Positions 50,244-58,808 of a DNA stretch of 64,000 nucleotides are shown here, one piece after another. A model generated the notes under the pieces. The model saw only the letters and a program-made list of their open reading frames with translations. It had not been told where the DNA came from and searched no databases. A program made the translations under genes and the position numbers. The stretch is from Flavobacteriales bacterium (GTDB lineage Bacteria; Bacteroidota; Bacteroidia; Flavobacteriales_F; PHOS-HE28). The stretch lies in assembly GCA_016715995.1 (NCBI GenBank), contig JADJXF010000008.1, positions 62,001-126,000 on the forward strand. Direction: 5' to 3'. How positions within the stretch are numbered: position 1 is the stretch's first letter; each line of letters opens with the position of its first letter.

Positions 50244-51245
50244 ATGAAGAAGACCTTGATCGTACTCGGTGCGGGAGCTAGCAAGGATTTCTGCGATGCG
50301 TTCCCAACTGGGGCCCAATTGTTCGCAGACATAGATCGGCACTTTCGTACCGCACCCTATGAAGTCCAGGCGCCCGGTGTAGAGGAGCCTGTTGGACAGG
50401 GCGAGAAGCACTACCTCTCAAGCATGATTGGCGTATTGCGTAGCGTGTTGAAGCCAGAGGTGCTTGATGAGAACGTAGTACTAGCGATTGAGAACCAAGT
50501 CTTCAAAGCGCATCGCGTGTTCGAGTACAATCACTTGCGCGGGGATAGTGGCAACTATCCATCCGTTGATTATTTCATCGCTCAGGCATTGTCTGATGGA
50601 AGGCTATCCCCTACAGCCGGTCAGATGCTCAAGATGTCCATTGCTTACCTGATAAAGGGAGCCGAGGAAGCCGTGCACTATCGAGACAGCAAGAAGCGCA
50701 TAGACCCGGATAACTGGATTCGACGCTTGTGCTTGGAGCTCTACAAGTTGAACTTAGACGAAGTCCGAGACAAGTTGAGGGTTTTCAATTTCAACTATGA
50801 TCGAGCATTTGAGCAGTACTTCACGAAGTACATGACGGGGTATGGCGGCACGCATGCCAGCGTGCTACCGAACATACACCACCACGTCTATGGTAGCATA
50901 GGCTCCTTGCAGGACATCCCCTTCGATGGGAAGAACGACAATGTTGAATTGATGAAAGGCACATATCCATGCATTAGGCTGATGTTTGACGAACGACGTA
51001 CTCCGCTACCGGATGTGAGTGATTTTCAGGTTGTGCATTTCCTGGGCTTTGGATATGATCCAGAGAACCTCAAAGTCCTAGGTCTCCCCACTACTCCAAC
51101 GTCAACACTAACCGGAACGGGCTACAACATGCCACACGATGACCGTGTGCGATTGAAATGGGAGTCACGGATTCAGGTATGGGCCGAAGAGCCGGGCTGT
51201 AAAGCCTATGTCGAGAAGGTTCTTGTGCCAGACCTAATCTCTTGA
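50244..51245 (+). CDS. SIR2-like domain protein, candidate NADase
   Basis: A 333-residue protein with the motifs of bacterial SIR2-like domains: 'LIVLGAGASKDFCDAFPTG' (GAGAS, residues 9-13), 'RVFNFNYDRAFEQYF' (FNFNYD, 181-186), 'NIHHHVYGSIGSL' (candidate catalytic His in HHHVYG, 212-217) and 'FLGFGYDPENLKVLGL' (266-281). This subgroup lacks the zinc cysteines of protein deacetylases; several relatives are NAD-degrading effectors of anti-phage defence. No partner gene (Argonaute, HerA, TIR, STAND) adjoins it. The sequence from about 50160 to 51250 is visibly less GC-rich than both neighbours and uses more A/T-ending codons, which fits horizontal acquisition. Role in defence is an inference. 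Confidence 0.75.
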   Translation: MKKTLIVLGAGASKDFCDAFPTGAQLFADIDRHFRTAPYEVQAPGVEEPVGQGEKHYLSSMIGVLRSVLKPEVLDENVVLAIENQVFKAHRVFEYNHLRGDSGNYPSVDYFIAQALSDGRLSPTAGQMLKMSIAYLIKGAEEAVHYRDSKKRIDPDNWIRRLCLELYKLNLDEVRDKLRVFNFNYDRAFEQYFTKYMTGYGGTHASVLPNIHHHVYGSIGSLQDIPFDGKNDNVELMKGTYPCIRLMFDERRTPLPDVSDFQVVHFLGFGYDPENLKVLGLPTTPTSTLTGTGYNMPHDDRVRLKWESRIQVWAEEPGCKAYVEKVLVPDLIS

Positions 51246-51259
51246 GCTAGCGCCGCCCG

Positions 51260-51267
51260 TAGCTTCG
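51260..51267 (+). promoter_or_regulatory. -7 element TAGCTTCG for mfd
   Basis: TAGCTTCG ends 62 nt before the mfd ATG at 51330; the leader between them contains a strong hairpin. Confidence 0.45.
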
Positions 51268-51275
51268 CCTCCGTT

Positions 51276-51316
51276 CCCGAACCCGATGCCCGGAATCCCC
51301 GGCACCGGGTTTCGGG
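51276..51316 (+). terminator. Terminator-like hairpin in front of mfd
   Basis: CCCGAACCCGATGCC (51276-51290) pairs with GGCACCGGGTTTCGGG (51301-51316) with one bulge and one mismatch, loop of 10, followed by CATTTTGG. It could end the SIR2-like transcript or, if the TAGCTTCG at 51260 is used, act as a leader attenuator for mfd. Confidence 0.6.
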
Positions 51317-51329
51317 CATTTTGGTGTCC

Positions 51330-54300
51330 ATGAGTTTGACCTCCCTCCCCGACCTCCTCACCCTCTACCGCAACGACCCACGCGTCGCACGCGTCGCCGA
51401 AGGTTTACAACCTGCGAACGCTCGGGTGCAAATCGCGGGCACCATCGGTTCGTCGCAAGCGCTCATCGCGGCATCGGTCATCGACCGGATGAATGGCGTG
51501 CATGTGTTCGTGCTCACCGACAAGGAAGAGGCGGCCTACTTCATCAACGACCTCGAAGCGCTGCGCGGCAAACAGAAGGATGCACCCCTTCGGCAAGCTC
51601 AGGGTGACAGATCCAAGGATGAAGACATGCTCTTCTATCCGGCGCCATCGCGTTCGCCGTATGATCCGGATGGTCACCACGATGGTGAGCGGGTGAGCCG
51701 GACGGAAGTGCTGGAGGTGCTGATGAAGAAGCCGGAGCACATGGTGATCGTCACCTACCCGGAGGCACTGGTGCCGCTGGTGGTCGGCCAGGAGACGATG
51801 GTGAAGAACACGCTCACCGTAAAGCGCAGTGAGGAATTGCCGATCGATACGCTGGAAGAATGGCTACTGGAGACGGGCTTCTCCCGCGTGGAGTTCGTGT
51901 ACGAGCCGGGGCAGTTCAGCGTGCGCGGCGGGATCGTGGACGTGTTCAGCTACGGCAGCGACAAACCTTACCGGATCGAGCTCTATGGCGATACCGTGGA
52001 GAGCGTGCGCCGCTTCGATCCGCAGGATCAGTTGACGGTGGAGCGCCTGGCCGAAGCGGTGATCGTCCCTGATCTTCAGGATGAAGATGCCGCACGTCAA
52101 CAACTCTTCTTCGCGCAACTGCCAGAGAACGCCACCATCTGGTTGCGCGATCTGCAGGCGGTCGGTGATGCGGCCGCAAAGCAGTTGAAGTCGCTCAGAG
52201 AAGCGTACGAACGGCTTCCGGACAAGGACAAACATGCGGCGCCGAGTGATCTGCTTGCGACGGATGGTGCGTTGATCAAGGGCATGCTGGGGTTCAGAAA
52301 GGTGTTCTGGGGAACGAATACGGGCGGTGGAGGTGAAGGAGGCAATGGACGCGAGGCGTTCCCACCATTGCCTCCATCGCCTCCATTACCCTCTTCAACC
52401 ATCGACTTCCACCAGCGACCCCAGCCAACGTTCGCGAAGGAGTTCAAGGTGCTGAGCGGCGACCTGCACAACAAACAGAACGCGGGCTACACGAACCTGA
52501 TCGCGTGCAACAGCGCGAAGCAGAGCGAGCGCCTCTACACCATCTTCAACGACATGGAGCATGAGGTCGCGTTCACGCCTCTTGTTCTGGACCTGCACGA
52601 GGGCTTCATCGACCCCAAGCTGAAGCTGGCGCTGTACACGGACCACCAGATCTTCGAGCGTTACCACCGCTTCCGGCTGAAAGAGGGCTTCCGCAGGAAC
52701 TCGCAGGCGCTCACGCTGAAGGAGCTGACGCAACTGAAGCCCGGCGACCTGGTGGTACACATCGACCACGGCGTGGGCGTGTTCAGTGGCTTGGAGAAGA
52801 TCGATGCGGGCGGATCCATACAAGAGGCGATCCGCTTGATCTACCGCGACAACGACATCCTATACGTAGGCATCCACAGCCTGCACCGCGTGAGCAAGTA
52901 CAGCGGCGAGGAAGGCGGCGCGGCACCGAACGTGAGCAAGCTGGGCAGTCCGGCATGGAAGAACCTGAAGGAGCGCACGAAGGCGAAGGTGAAGGCGCTG
53001 GCCTTCAACCTGATCAAGCTGTACGCGCAACGCAAGAGCAAGCCGGGCTTCGCGTTCCAACCGGACAATTACCTGCAGCACGAACTGGAGGCGAGCTTCA
53101 TCTACGAGGACACGCCCGACCAACTGACGGCCACGCAGGACGTGAAGCGGGACATGGAGAAGGGCGTGCCGATGGACCGGCTGGTCTGCGGCGACGTGGG
53201 CTTCGGGAAGACGGAGGTGGCGATACGCGCTGCGTTCAAAGCCGTTTGTGACAGCAAGCAAGTGGCGGTGCTGGTGCCCACCACGATCCTTGCGCTGCAA
53301 CACGCGAAGAGCTTCGCCGCACGGATGAAAGGCCTGCCCTGCCGGATCGACTACCTGAACCGCTTCCGCAGCCAGAAGGATCAGACGCAGATCCTGAAGG
53401 ACCTGAAGGAAGGGAAGATCGACATCATCATCGGCACGCACCGGCTAGTGAGCAAGGATGTGGTGTACAAGGATCTGGGCCTGTTAATCATCGACGAAGA
53501 GCAGAAATTCGGCGTGAATGTGAAGGACAAGTTGAAGACCATGCGCGCCACGGTGGACACGCTCACGCTCACCGCGACACCGATCCCCCGCACCTTGCAG
53601 TTCAGCCTCATGGGCGCGCGCGATCTGAGCATCATCAGCACGCCGCCGCCGAACCGGTATCCGGTGGCTACGATGCTGCAGCCCTACGACGAGGTGACGA
53701 TCCGCGGGGCCATCGAGTATGAACTCTCGCGCGGCGGGCAGGTGTACTTCATCCATGACAAGGTGAAGAACATCGAGTTCATCGCCGGCATGATCCGCAA
53801 ACTGGTGCCCGGCGCACGCGTAGCCGTGGGCCACGGTCAGCTCGAAGGCCACAAACTTGAAGAGGTGATGCTCGACTTCATCGAGGGCAACACCGATGTT
53901 CTCGTATGCACCACCATCGTGGAGAACGGCCTCGACATCCCGAACGCCAACACGATCATCGTGAACGAGGCGCAGAACTTCGGCCTCAGCGATTTGCACC
54001 AATTGCGCGGTCGTGTGGGCCGTAGCAACAAGAAGGCTTACTGCTACCTGCTCGCGCCGAGCCCGCATCTCCTCCCCGACCTCTCCCGCAAACGCTTGCA
54101 AGCCATCGAGCAGTTCAGCGACCTCGGCAGCGGCATCCACATCGCCATGAAGGATCTGGACATCCGTGGTGCAGGCGATCTGCTGGGTGCGGAACAGAGC
54201 GGCTTCATCAACGACATCGGCTTCGAGACCTACCACAAGATCCTGGAAGAGGCCGTGCGCGAACTAAAGAGCGAGCACTTCGCCGAGCTCTTCGAGGACC

Positions 54301-54800
54301 GCCAACTCGCACGCGGCGGCACGCGCGACCAGAGCGATGATTGCATCATAGAGACCGACCTCACGATGCTGATACCCAACAGCTACGTGAGCGAAACCGC
54401 TGAACGCCTCGCGCTCTATCGCAAGCTCGACGACATCAAGGATGAGCCGGAGCTACAGAAGTTCACGACGGAGGTCACCGACCGTTTCGGACCGATACCA
54501 CAACAGGTGGGTGAACTGATGGAGGCCATCCGCTTGCGCTGGCTGGGCCAGCAGATGGGCCTGGAGAAGATGGTGCTGAAGAAGGGTACGCTCATCGGCA
54601 CCTTCATCGCGGACCAGAAGCACCGCTTCTTCGAGGGCGATACGTTCCATGCGGTGCTGCGCGCAGTCCAAGCGCAGCCGAAGCGATTCAAGGTGTACGA
54701 GAAGGGCGGGACCTTGCGCGTGAGCGTGCAGAATGTGAAGAACGTGGGGGAGGCGAAGGTGGCTTTGGAGAGCGTGGTGGGGAACCAAATTGTGGCATAG
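51330..54800 (+). CDS. mfd: Transcription-repair coupling factor
   Basis: A 1156-residue DNA translocase that removes stalled RNA polymerase and recruits UvrA. The UvrB-like N-terminal region has 'EFVYEPGQFSVRGGIVDVFS'; the RNA-polymerase-interaction domain has 'GDLVVHIDHGVGVFSGLEKI'; the helicase motor has Walker A 'CGDVGFGKTEVAIRAAF', 'LIIDEEQKFGV', 'LTATPIPRTLQFSLMGARDL' and 'LHQLRGRVGRSNKKAYCYL'; a TRCF C-terminal domain follows. Two stretches are foreign to the family: residues about 86-93 ('APLRQAQGDRSKD'), encoded by a dispersed CCTTCGGCAAGCTCAGGG-type element, and about 329-356 ('GGGGEGGNGREAFPPLPPSP'), encoded by a G-rich inverted repeat. Both keep the frame and lie in poorly conserved loops. 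ATG 51330 is preferred to the TTG at 51321. Confidence 0.96.
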   Translation: MSLTSLPDLLTLYRNDPRVARVAEGLQPANARVQIAGTIGSSQALIAASVIDRMNGVHVFVLTDKEEAAYFINDLEALRGKQKDAPLRQAQGDRSKDEDMLFYPAPSRSPYDPDGHHDGERVSRTEVLEVLMKKPEHMVIVTYPEALVPLVVGQETMVKNTLTVKRSEELPIDTLEEWLLETGFSRVEFVYEPGQFSVRGGIVDVFSYGSDKPYRIELYGDTVESVRRFDPQDQLTVERLAEAVIVPDLQDEDAARQQLFFAQLPENATIWLRDLQAVGDAAAKQLKSLREAYERLPDKDKHAAPSDLLATDGALIKGMLGFRKVFWGTNTGGGGEGGNGREAFPPLPPSPPLPSSTIDFHQRPQPTFAKEFKVLSGDLHNKQNAGYTNLIACNSAKQSERLYTIFNDMEHEVAFTPLVLDLHEGFIDPKLKLALYTDHQIFERYHRFRLKEGFRRNSQALTLKELTQLKPGDLVVHIDHGVGVFSGLEKIDAGGSIQEAIRLIYRDNDILYVGIHSLHRVSKYSGEEGGAAPNVSKLGSPAWKNLKERTKAKVKALAFNLIKLYAQRKSKPGFAFQPDNYLQHELEASFIYEDTPDQLTATQDVKRDMEKGVPMDRLVCGDVGFGKTEVAIRAAFKAVCDSKQVAVLVPTTILALQHAKSFAARMKGLPCRIDYLNRFRSQKDQTQILKDLKEGKIDIIIGTHRLVSKDVVYKDLGLLIIDEEQKFGVNVKDKLKTMRATVDTLTLTATPIPRTLQFSLMGARDLSIISTPPPNRYPVATMLQPYDEVTIRGAIEYELSRGGQVYFIHDKVKNIEFIAGMIRKLVPGARVAVGHGQLEGHKLEEVMLDFIEGNTDVLVCTTIVENGLDIPNANTIIVNEAQNFGLSDLHQLRGRVGRSNKKAYCYLLAPSPHLLPDLSRKRLQAIEQFSDLGSGIHIAMKDLDIRGAGDLLGAEQSGFINDIGFETYHKILEEAVRELKSEHFAELFEDRQLARGGTRDQSDDCIIETDLTMLIPNSYVSETAERLALYRKLDDIKDEPELQKFTTEVTDRFGPIPQQVGELMEAIRLRWLGQQMGLEKMVLKKGTLIGTFIADQKHRFFEGDTFHAVLRAVQAQPKRFKVYEKGGTLRVSVQNVKNVGEAKVALESVVGNQIVA
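51586..51609. repeat. Dispersed CCTTCGGCAAGCTCAGGGTG-type repeat inside mfd
   Basis: CCTTCGGCAAGCTCAGGG followed by TGACA, in frame within mfd and translated as 'LRQAQGD'. From general experience, closely similar sequences (TGTCACCCTGAGC... on the other strand) recur as short dispersed repeats in many Bacteroidota and other genomes. This is the only copy I saw in the window. Confidence 0.6.
52326..52390. repeat. G-rich inverted repeat inside mfd
   Basis: Left arm GGTGGAGGTGAAGGAGGCAATGG (52326-52348; core GGAGGCAATGG) and right arm at 52365-52390 (core CCATTGCCTCC, then CATCGCCTCCATTACC). The 11-bp cores are perfect complements. It is in frame and encodes a Gly-rich then Pro-rich loop, 'GGGGEGGNG' and 'PPLPPSPPLP'. 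Confidence 0.65.
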
Positions 54801-54981
54801 CGGGCTTTCATTCTTCGCCAAACGGCCACTTCCATGATGCGCAATCCACGACGTGCCATCCGTGCCGAAAGCTGGCACCCGACTTTCATTGACGTGCAGA
54901 CTTGGGGGCTGGGCAATGGCAGCCACATGCATCGTGACGGCAAGGACAAGAGAGATGGGTCCCCTTCCTGTTTCGCGAACC

Positions 54982-54989
54982 TAGCTTCG
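54982..54989 (+). promoter_or_regulatory. -7 element TAGCTTCG for the LOG family gene
   Basis: TAGCTTCG ends 5 nt before the ATG at 54995. Confidence 0.55.
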
Positions 54990-54994
54990 CCCGC

Positions 54995-55765
54995 ATGGCG
55001 TTGCCCAACAAGGACCAACAGATTGATTTGCGCTTCTTGGAAGGCCCGCGATCGCGCTGGAAGGAATTCGTGAGCGTGGTGAAGATCGTGGGCGAGTTCA
55101 TCTACGGCTTCCGCCACCTGCACTTCGTGGGACCTTGCGTCACCTTCTTCGGCAGTGCGCGCTTTGGGGAGGACCATCCTTTCTATAAGGCCGCGCGCGA
55201 AATGGCCCGACGCGTGGGACGCGTGGGCTTCACCATCATGACCGGCGGCGGACCTGGCATCATGGAGGCGGCCAACCGTGGCGCGCGCGACGTAGGAGCG
55301 CTCAGCATCGGCTGCAACATCGTGCTGCCGAACGAGCAGCAGGCCAATCCCTATCTCGATGTCAGCCTGAACTTCAATCGCTTCTTCGTGCGTAAGGTGC
55401 TGCTGCTCAAGTACAGCATCTGCTTCGTGGTGATGCCCGGCGGAGCAGGAACCGTGGATGAGCTCTTCGAAACCATCACATTGATCCAGACCGGCAAGGT
55501 GAAGGACTTCCCCATCCTCCTCTACGGCAAGGACTACTGGAAGCCCATGCTGGAGCAGATCGACCGCATGGTCGCAGAAGGCACTATTGGGCGAAAGGAA
55601 CTCGAGTTCGTGTTCGTGGCCGATAGCGTCGATGAGGCCACGGAACTTCTTCAAGACCAACTATTGGTCATGTGGCGCGAGGCGAACCAGCGCAAGGACG
55701 CTCCGAAATGGTGGTTCCTCGAGAACCGTGTTAACGACAGGTTAAGGCCGAAGGGCAAGGGCTAA
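54995..55765 (+). CDS. LOG family (TIGR00730) nucleotide phosphoribohydrolase
   Basis: A 256-residue Rossmann-fold protein of the LOG/lysine-decarboxylase-like family. 'FFGSARFGEDHPFYKAAREM' is followed by the signature 'IMTGGGPGIMEAANRGARD' (GGGPGxMEA) and 'VVMPGGAGTVDELFETITLI' (PGGxGTxxE), the two motifs that bind the nucleotide phosphate. Members cleave N6-modified adenosine monophosphates or related nucleotides to base and ribose 5-phosphate; bacterial physiological roles vary. The start at 54995 lies 5 nt after TAGCTTCG. The last codons overlap 11-bp-phased GTTAA repeats belonging to the next gene's control region. Confidence 0.9.
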   Translation: MALPNKDQQIDLRFLEGPRSRWKEFVSVVKIVGEFIYGFRHLHFVGPCVTFFGSARFGEDHPFYKAAREMARRVGRVGFTIMTGGGPGIMEAANRGARDVGALSIGCNIVLPNEQQANPYLDVSLNFNRFFVRKVLLLKYSICFVVMPGGAGTVDELFETITLIQTGKVKDFPILLYGKDYWKPMLEQIDRMVAEGTIGRKELEFVFVADSVDEATELLQDQLLVMWREANQRKDAPKWWFLENRVNDRLRPKGKG

Positions 55766-55799
55766 CGGATCCTTAACCCCGGCCCAAGGGTCGGGTAAC
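55730..55799 (+). promoter_or_regulatory. Pho-box-like direct repeats upstream of the TonB receptor gene
   Basis: GTTAACGA (55730-55737) and GTTAAGGC (55741-55748) are 11 bp apart; GCTAACGG (55761-55768) and CTTAACCC (55772-55779) are 11 bp apart; GGTAAC (55794-55799) follows 22 bp later. OmpR/PhoB-family regulators bind 11-bp direct repeats, and the cyanobacterial Pho box is built of YTTAAYYW units with this spacing. The last repeats end about 10 bp before a weak -7 element (GACTTTTG, 55810-55817), the usual position for an activator. Confidence 0.5.
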
Positions 55800-55854
55800 A
55801 GGCAGCCAGGACTTTTGCGACGCGATTGGATGACCATCATCCTTCGCTTATGCG

Positions 55855-58665
55855 ATGTACCGTACACTTCTTTCCTTCTTCCTCTTCCTTGCCCTTATTG
55901 CCGCAGTCGCGCAGAAAGGGACCATACAGGGCACCATCACCGCGCTGGAAGCGGGCAAGGTGCAGCCCCTTCCCTTCGTGAACGTTGTGATCAAAGGGAC
56001 AGCGACGGGCGCCACCACCGACCTGGATGGACGCTTCAGCTTCAGCGCCGAGCCCGGCACTCATGTGCTGCAGGTGAGCTTCGTAGGCTACGAACCGGTG
56101 GAGCGCACGATCAGCCTCGCACCCGGCGGGTCGGTGAAGGCGGATTTCGAGCTGAAGGCGCAGGTGGTGGAGATGAAGACCGTGGAAGTGGTCAGCACGC
56201 GTCGCACCGAGACCGAATCGGCCGTGTTGATGGAAACACGCAAGAGCGAGCAGGTGGTGAACGGCATGGGCCGCGAGCAGATCGGCAAGAGCCAGGACCG
56301 CACCGCCGGCGATGTGGTGAAGCGCATCCCCGGAGTGACGATGGTGGGCGACCGCTTCGTGATGATCCGCGGCCTGGCCGACCGTTACAATACCGTGATG
56401 CTGAACGACGTGGTGGCGCCCAGCCTGGAGGCGGACAAGCGCGCCTTCAGCTTCGACGTGCTGCCCAGCGGCGCCTTGGACCGGGTGATGATCTACAAGA
56501 GCGGGGCTCCCGAGCTGCCGGGCGAATTCGCAGGCGGCGTCATCAAGCTCTACACAGTGAACGTGCCTGATTCCAACACCACGCGCATTGACTACAGCGC
56601 ATCGTACCGCAACGGCACCACCTTCGGCGATTTCTTCAACAGCCAGCGCAGCAGCACTGACGCGCTCGGCTACGACAACGGCCTGAGGCAGCTCCCTGCC
56701 GCCTTCCCCGCCGACCTGCGCACTGTGGGCGCCCAAGGCCTCCAAGCCGCCGGCCGCAGCCTCGCGAACAATTGGTCCGCCGAGCGCAGCAGCGCATCGC
56801 CCGACCAGCGCCTCAGCCTCCTGCTCGCGCGCCGCATCGGCAAGAGCGACGGCTTTGTGCGCGGCGGCAACATCACCAGCCTGAGCTACAGCGACACGCA
56901 CCTGAGCTACACAGCGAAGAACTACAACTACAACGTGTACGACCCGGTCCTCGGGAGGAGCGACAGCATCTACAATTACAGCGACAATGAGAACATCCGC
57001 CAGGTGCGCGTGAGCGCGCTGAGCAACTTCAGCCTCTTGGTGGGCAATGGCACCAAGATCGAGTTCCGCAACCTCTTCACCCAGCAGGGCACCGACCAGG
57101 CCACCTTGCGCACCGGCCGCAACTTCGAGGAGCAATTCGAGGTGAAGAACTACGCCTTCCGTTACCAGCAGCGTACCATCTACAGCGGGCAGCTACATGG
57201 CAGCCATGAATTGGTGAGCGACGTGAGCAAACTGAGCTGGACCGCCGGCTATGGCATGGCTTGGAGCAAGGAGCCCGACTTCCGCCGCATCCGAACCATT
57301 CGCGACATCAACACGCAGGACGCCAACGCGCCCTTCCAGACCATCATCCCGCCCGGCGCCACAACGCTTGATGCAGGCCGCTTCTTCTCGGACATGGATG
57401 AGCGCGTGATCACCGGCCGACTGGATTACGAGCACAAATTCACCTGGGAGCGCAGCAGCCTGAAGCTCCGCACGGGAATCTACCAGGAGATCAAGGACCG
57501 CACCTTCGAGGCCCGTTGGATGAGCTTCCGCGCGGCGAACCTCATCACCTTCGACAACAGCCTCTCCTTCGCCCCGCTCGACCAGGTCTTCAATCAGGAG
57601 AACATCAATACGACGACTGGGTTCAAGCTGGAGGAGGGCACCAATCCAAGCGACCGCTACACGGCAGCGAACGGACTCACTGCCGCCTACCTCGGAGGCA
57701 CGCTCATTATCGCTAGCAACACCACCGTCACCGCTGGCGTGCGCGCCGAGCAGAACACCCAGGAGCTCCAGAGCAAAACCTTTGGCGGCCGACGCGTGCT
57801 GGTGAACAACCCGGTGCTCAGCATACTGCCCTCCTTGAACGCCTCGCGAAGCATCACCGAGCGCGCTCAGGTGCGGGTGGGCTACGCCGCCACGGTGAAC
57901 CGTCCGGAGTTCCGCGAGCTCGCACCCTTCGCCTTCTACGACTTCAGCTTCAACAATGTGCTGCGCGGCAATGACAGCCTCCGCATCGCCAGCATCCACA
58001 ACGTGGACGCCCGGTACGAGTTCTATCCGAGCGCCTCGGAGATCATCAGCGTGGGTGTCTTCTACAAGCAGTTCACGGACCCCATTGAGATGTTCTTCCT
58101 GCCCGGCGCAGGCAGCGGCGGCACGCGCAACTTCACATTCGGCAACGCCCAGCAGGCCACGAGCGTTGGCGCGGAGCTGGAGATGCGCCGCTCACTCAAC
58201 CAGGTCTTCAGCGAAGGCGCTCTCAGCAAGGTGGGCGTGATGCTGAATGCGGCATACATCGTCACCGAGGTCACCTTGGGCGGGCAGGCGGCCGGACAGG
58301 CGCAGCGGCGGCCGCTGATGGGCCAGAGCCCATACATCGTGAATGCCGGTCTGTACTACCAGGATACCGAGCATCGCCTCCAAGGCAGCATCCTGTACAA
58401 CATCATCGGACCGCGCCTCTTCGCTGTGGGTACCTACGGCACGCCCGACATCTATGAGATGCCCCGCAATGTGATCGATATCGCGATCACCAAGGGCTTC
58501 GGGAAGCGCTACGAGCTGAAGCTGGGCGCGCAGGACATCCTCAACCAGCGCGTGCTGCTGCTGCAGGATTCCGATGATGACGGCAGCATCGGCCAGAACG
58601 ATGAGGAGATCATGAGCTTCCGCCGGGGCGCCTACCTCACGGTCGGTCTTGGCGTCCGCTTCTGA
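55855..58665 (+). CDS. TonB-dependent receptor with carboxypeptidase-like regulatory domain
   Basis: A 936-residue outer-membrane receptor. A signal peptide (1-20, 'LLSFFLFLALIAAVAQ') is followed by a CarboxypepD_reg-like domain (about 22-105: 'PFVNVVIKGTATGATTDLDG', 'HVLQVSFVGYEPVERTISL'), a plug ('DRTAGDVVKRIPGVTMVGDR', 'IRGLADRYNTVMLNDVVAPS') and a long barrel ending in 'GAYLTVGLGVRF' with the terminal Phe typical of BamA substrates. It lacks a SusD partner; instead a large lipoprotein follows, suggesting a two-gene uptake system of the non-Sus type. TTAAC-type 11-bp repeats precede both genes, so a phosphorus-related substrate is a possibility, not a demonstrated function. Confidence 0.9.
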   Translation: MYRTLLSFFLFLALIAAVAQKGTIQGTITALEAGKVQPLPFVNVVIKGTATGATTDLDGRFSFSAEPGTHVLQVSFVGYEPVERTISLAPGGSVKADFELKAQVVEMKTVEVVSTRRTETESAVLMETRKSEQVVNGMGREQIGKSQDRTAGDVVKRIPGVTMVGDRFVMIRGLADRYNTVMLNDVVAPSLEADKRAFSFDVLPSGALDRVMIYKSGAPELPGEFAGGVIKLYTVNVPDSNTTRIDYSASYRNGTTFGDFFNSQRSSTDALGYDNGLRQLPAAFPADLRTVGAQGLQAAGRSLANNWSAERSSASPDQRLSLLLARRIGKSDGFVRGGNITSLSYSDTHLSYTAKNYNYNVYDPVLGRSDSIYNYSDNENIRQVRVSALSNFSLLVGNGTKIEFRNLFTQQGTDQATLRTGRNFEEQFEVKNYAFRYQQRTIYSGQLHGSHELVSDVSKLSWTAGYGMAWSKEPDFRRIRTIRDINTQDANAPFQTIIPPGATTLDAGRFFSDMDERVITGRLDYEHKFTWERSSLKLRTGIYQEIKDRTFEARWMSFRAANLITFDNSLSFAPLDQVFNQENINTTTGFKLEEGTNPSDRYTAANGLTAAYLGGTLIIASNTTVTAGVRAEQNTQELQSKTFGGRRVLVNNPVLSILPSLNASRSITERAQVRVGYAATVNRPEFRELAPFAFYDFSFNNVLRGNDSLRIASIHNVDARYEFYPSASEIISVGVFYKQFTDPIEMFFLPGAGSGGTRNFTFGNAQQATSVGAELEMRRSLNQVFSEGALSKVGVMLNAAYIVTEVTLGGQAAGQAQRRPLMGQSPYIVNAGLYYQDTEHRLQGSILYNIIGPRLFAVGTYGTPDIYEMPRNVIDIAITKGFGKRYELKLGAQDILNQRVLLLQDSDDDGSIGQNDEEIMSFRRGAYLTVGLGVRF

Positions 58666-58697
58666 GCACCGCGTCCGTCGCCCTGTTCCGCACAAGA

Positions 58698-58727
58698 CTT
58701 AACGAAACCTTAAGGCTTCTTAGCGAT
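58698..58727 (+). promoter_or_regulatory. Pho-box-like direct repeats upstream of the lipoprotein gene
   Basis: CTTAACGA (58698-58705), CTTAAGGC (58709-58716) and CTTAGCGA (58719-58726) are spaced 11 and 10 bp. They share sequence and phasing with the repeats before the TonB receptor gene. A weak -7 element, TCCCTTTG (58768-58775), lies about 40 bp downstream. Confidence 0.5.
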
Positions 58728-58808
58728 AGCATAAGATGGCCATGACCGCACCCTAACACGAACGAGGTCCCTTTGCGGCGCACAATCAGACCAACAACGA
58801 ATACACCC

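Noticed and set aside
50244..51245. Complete multi-gene defence system around the SIR2-like gene
   Set aside because: The neighbours are a DUF1697 gene, a methyltransferase with a UbiE-type sequence and mfd; none is a known defence partner, so only a solitary gene can be claimed.
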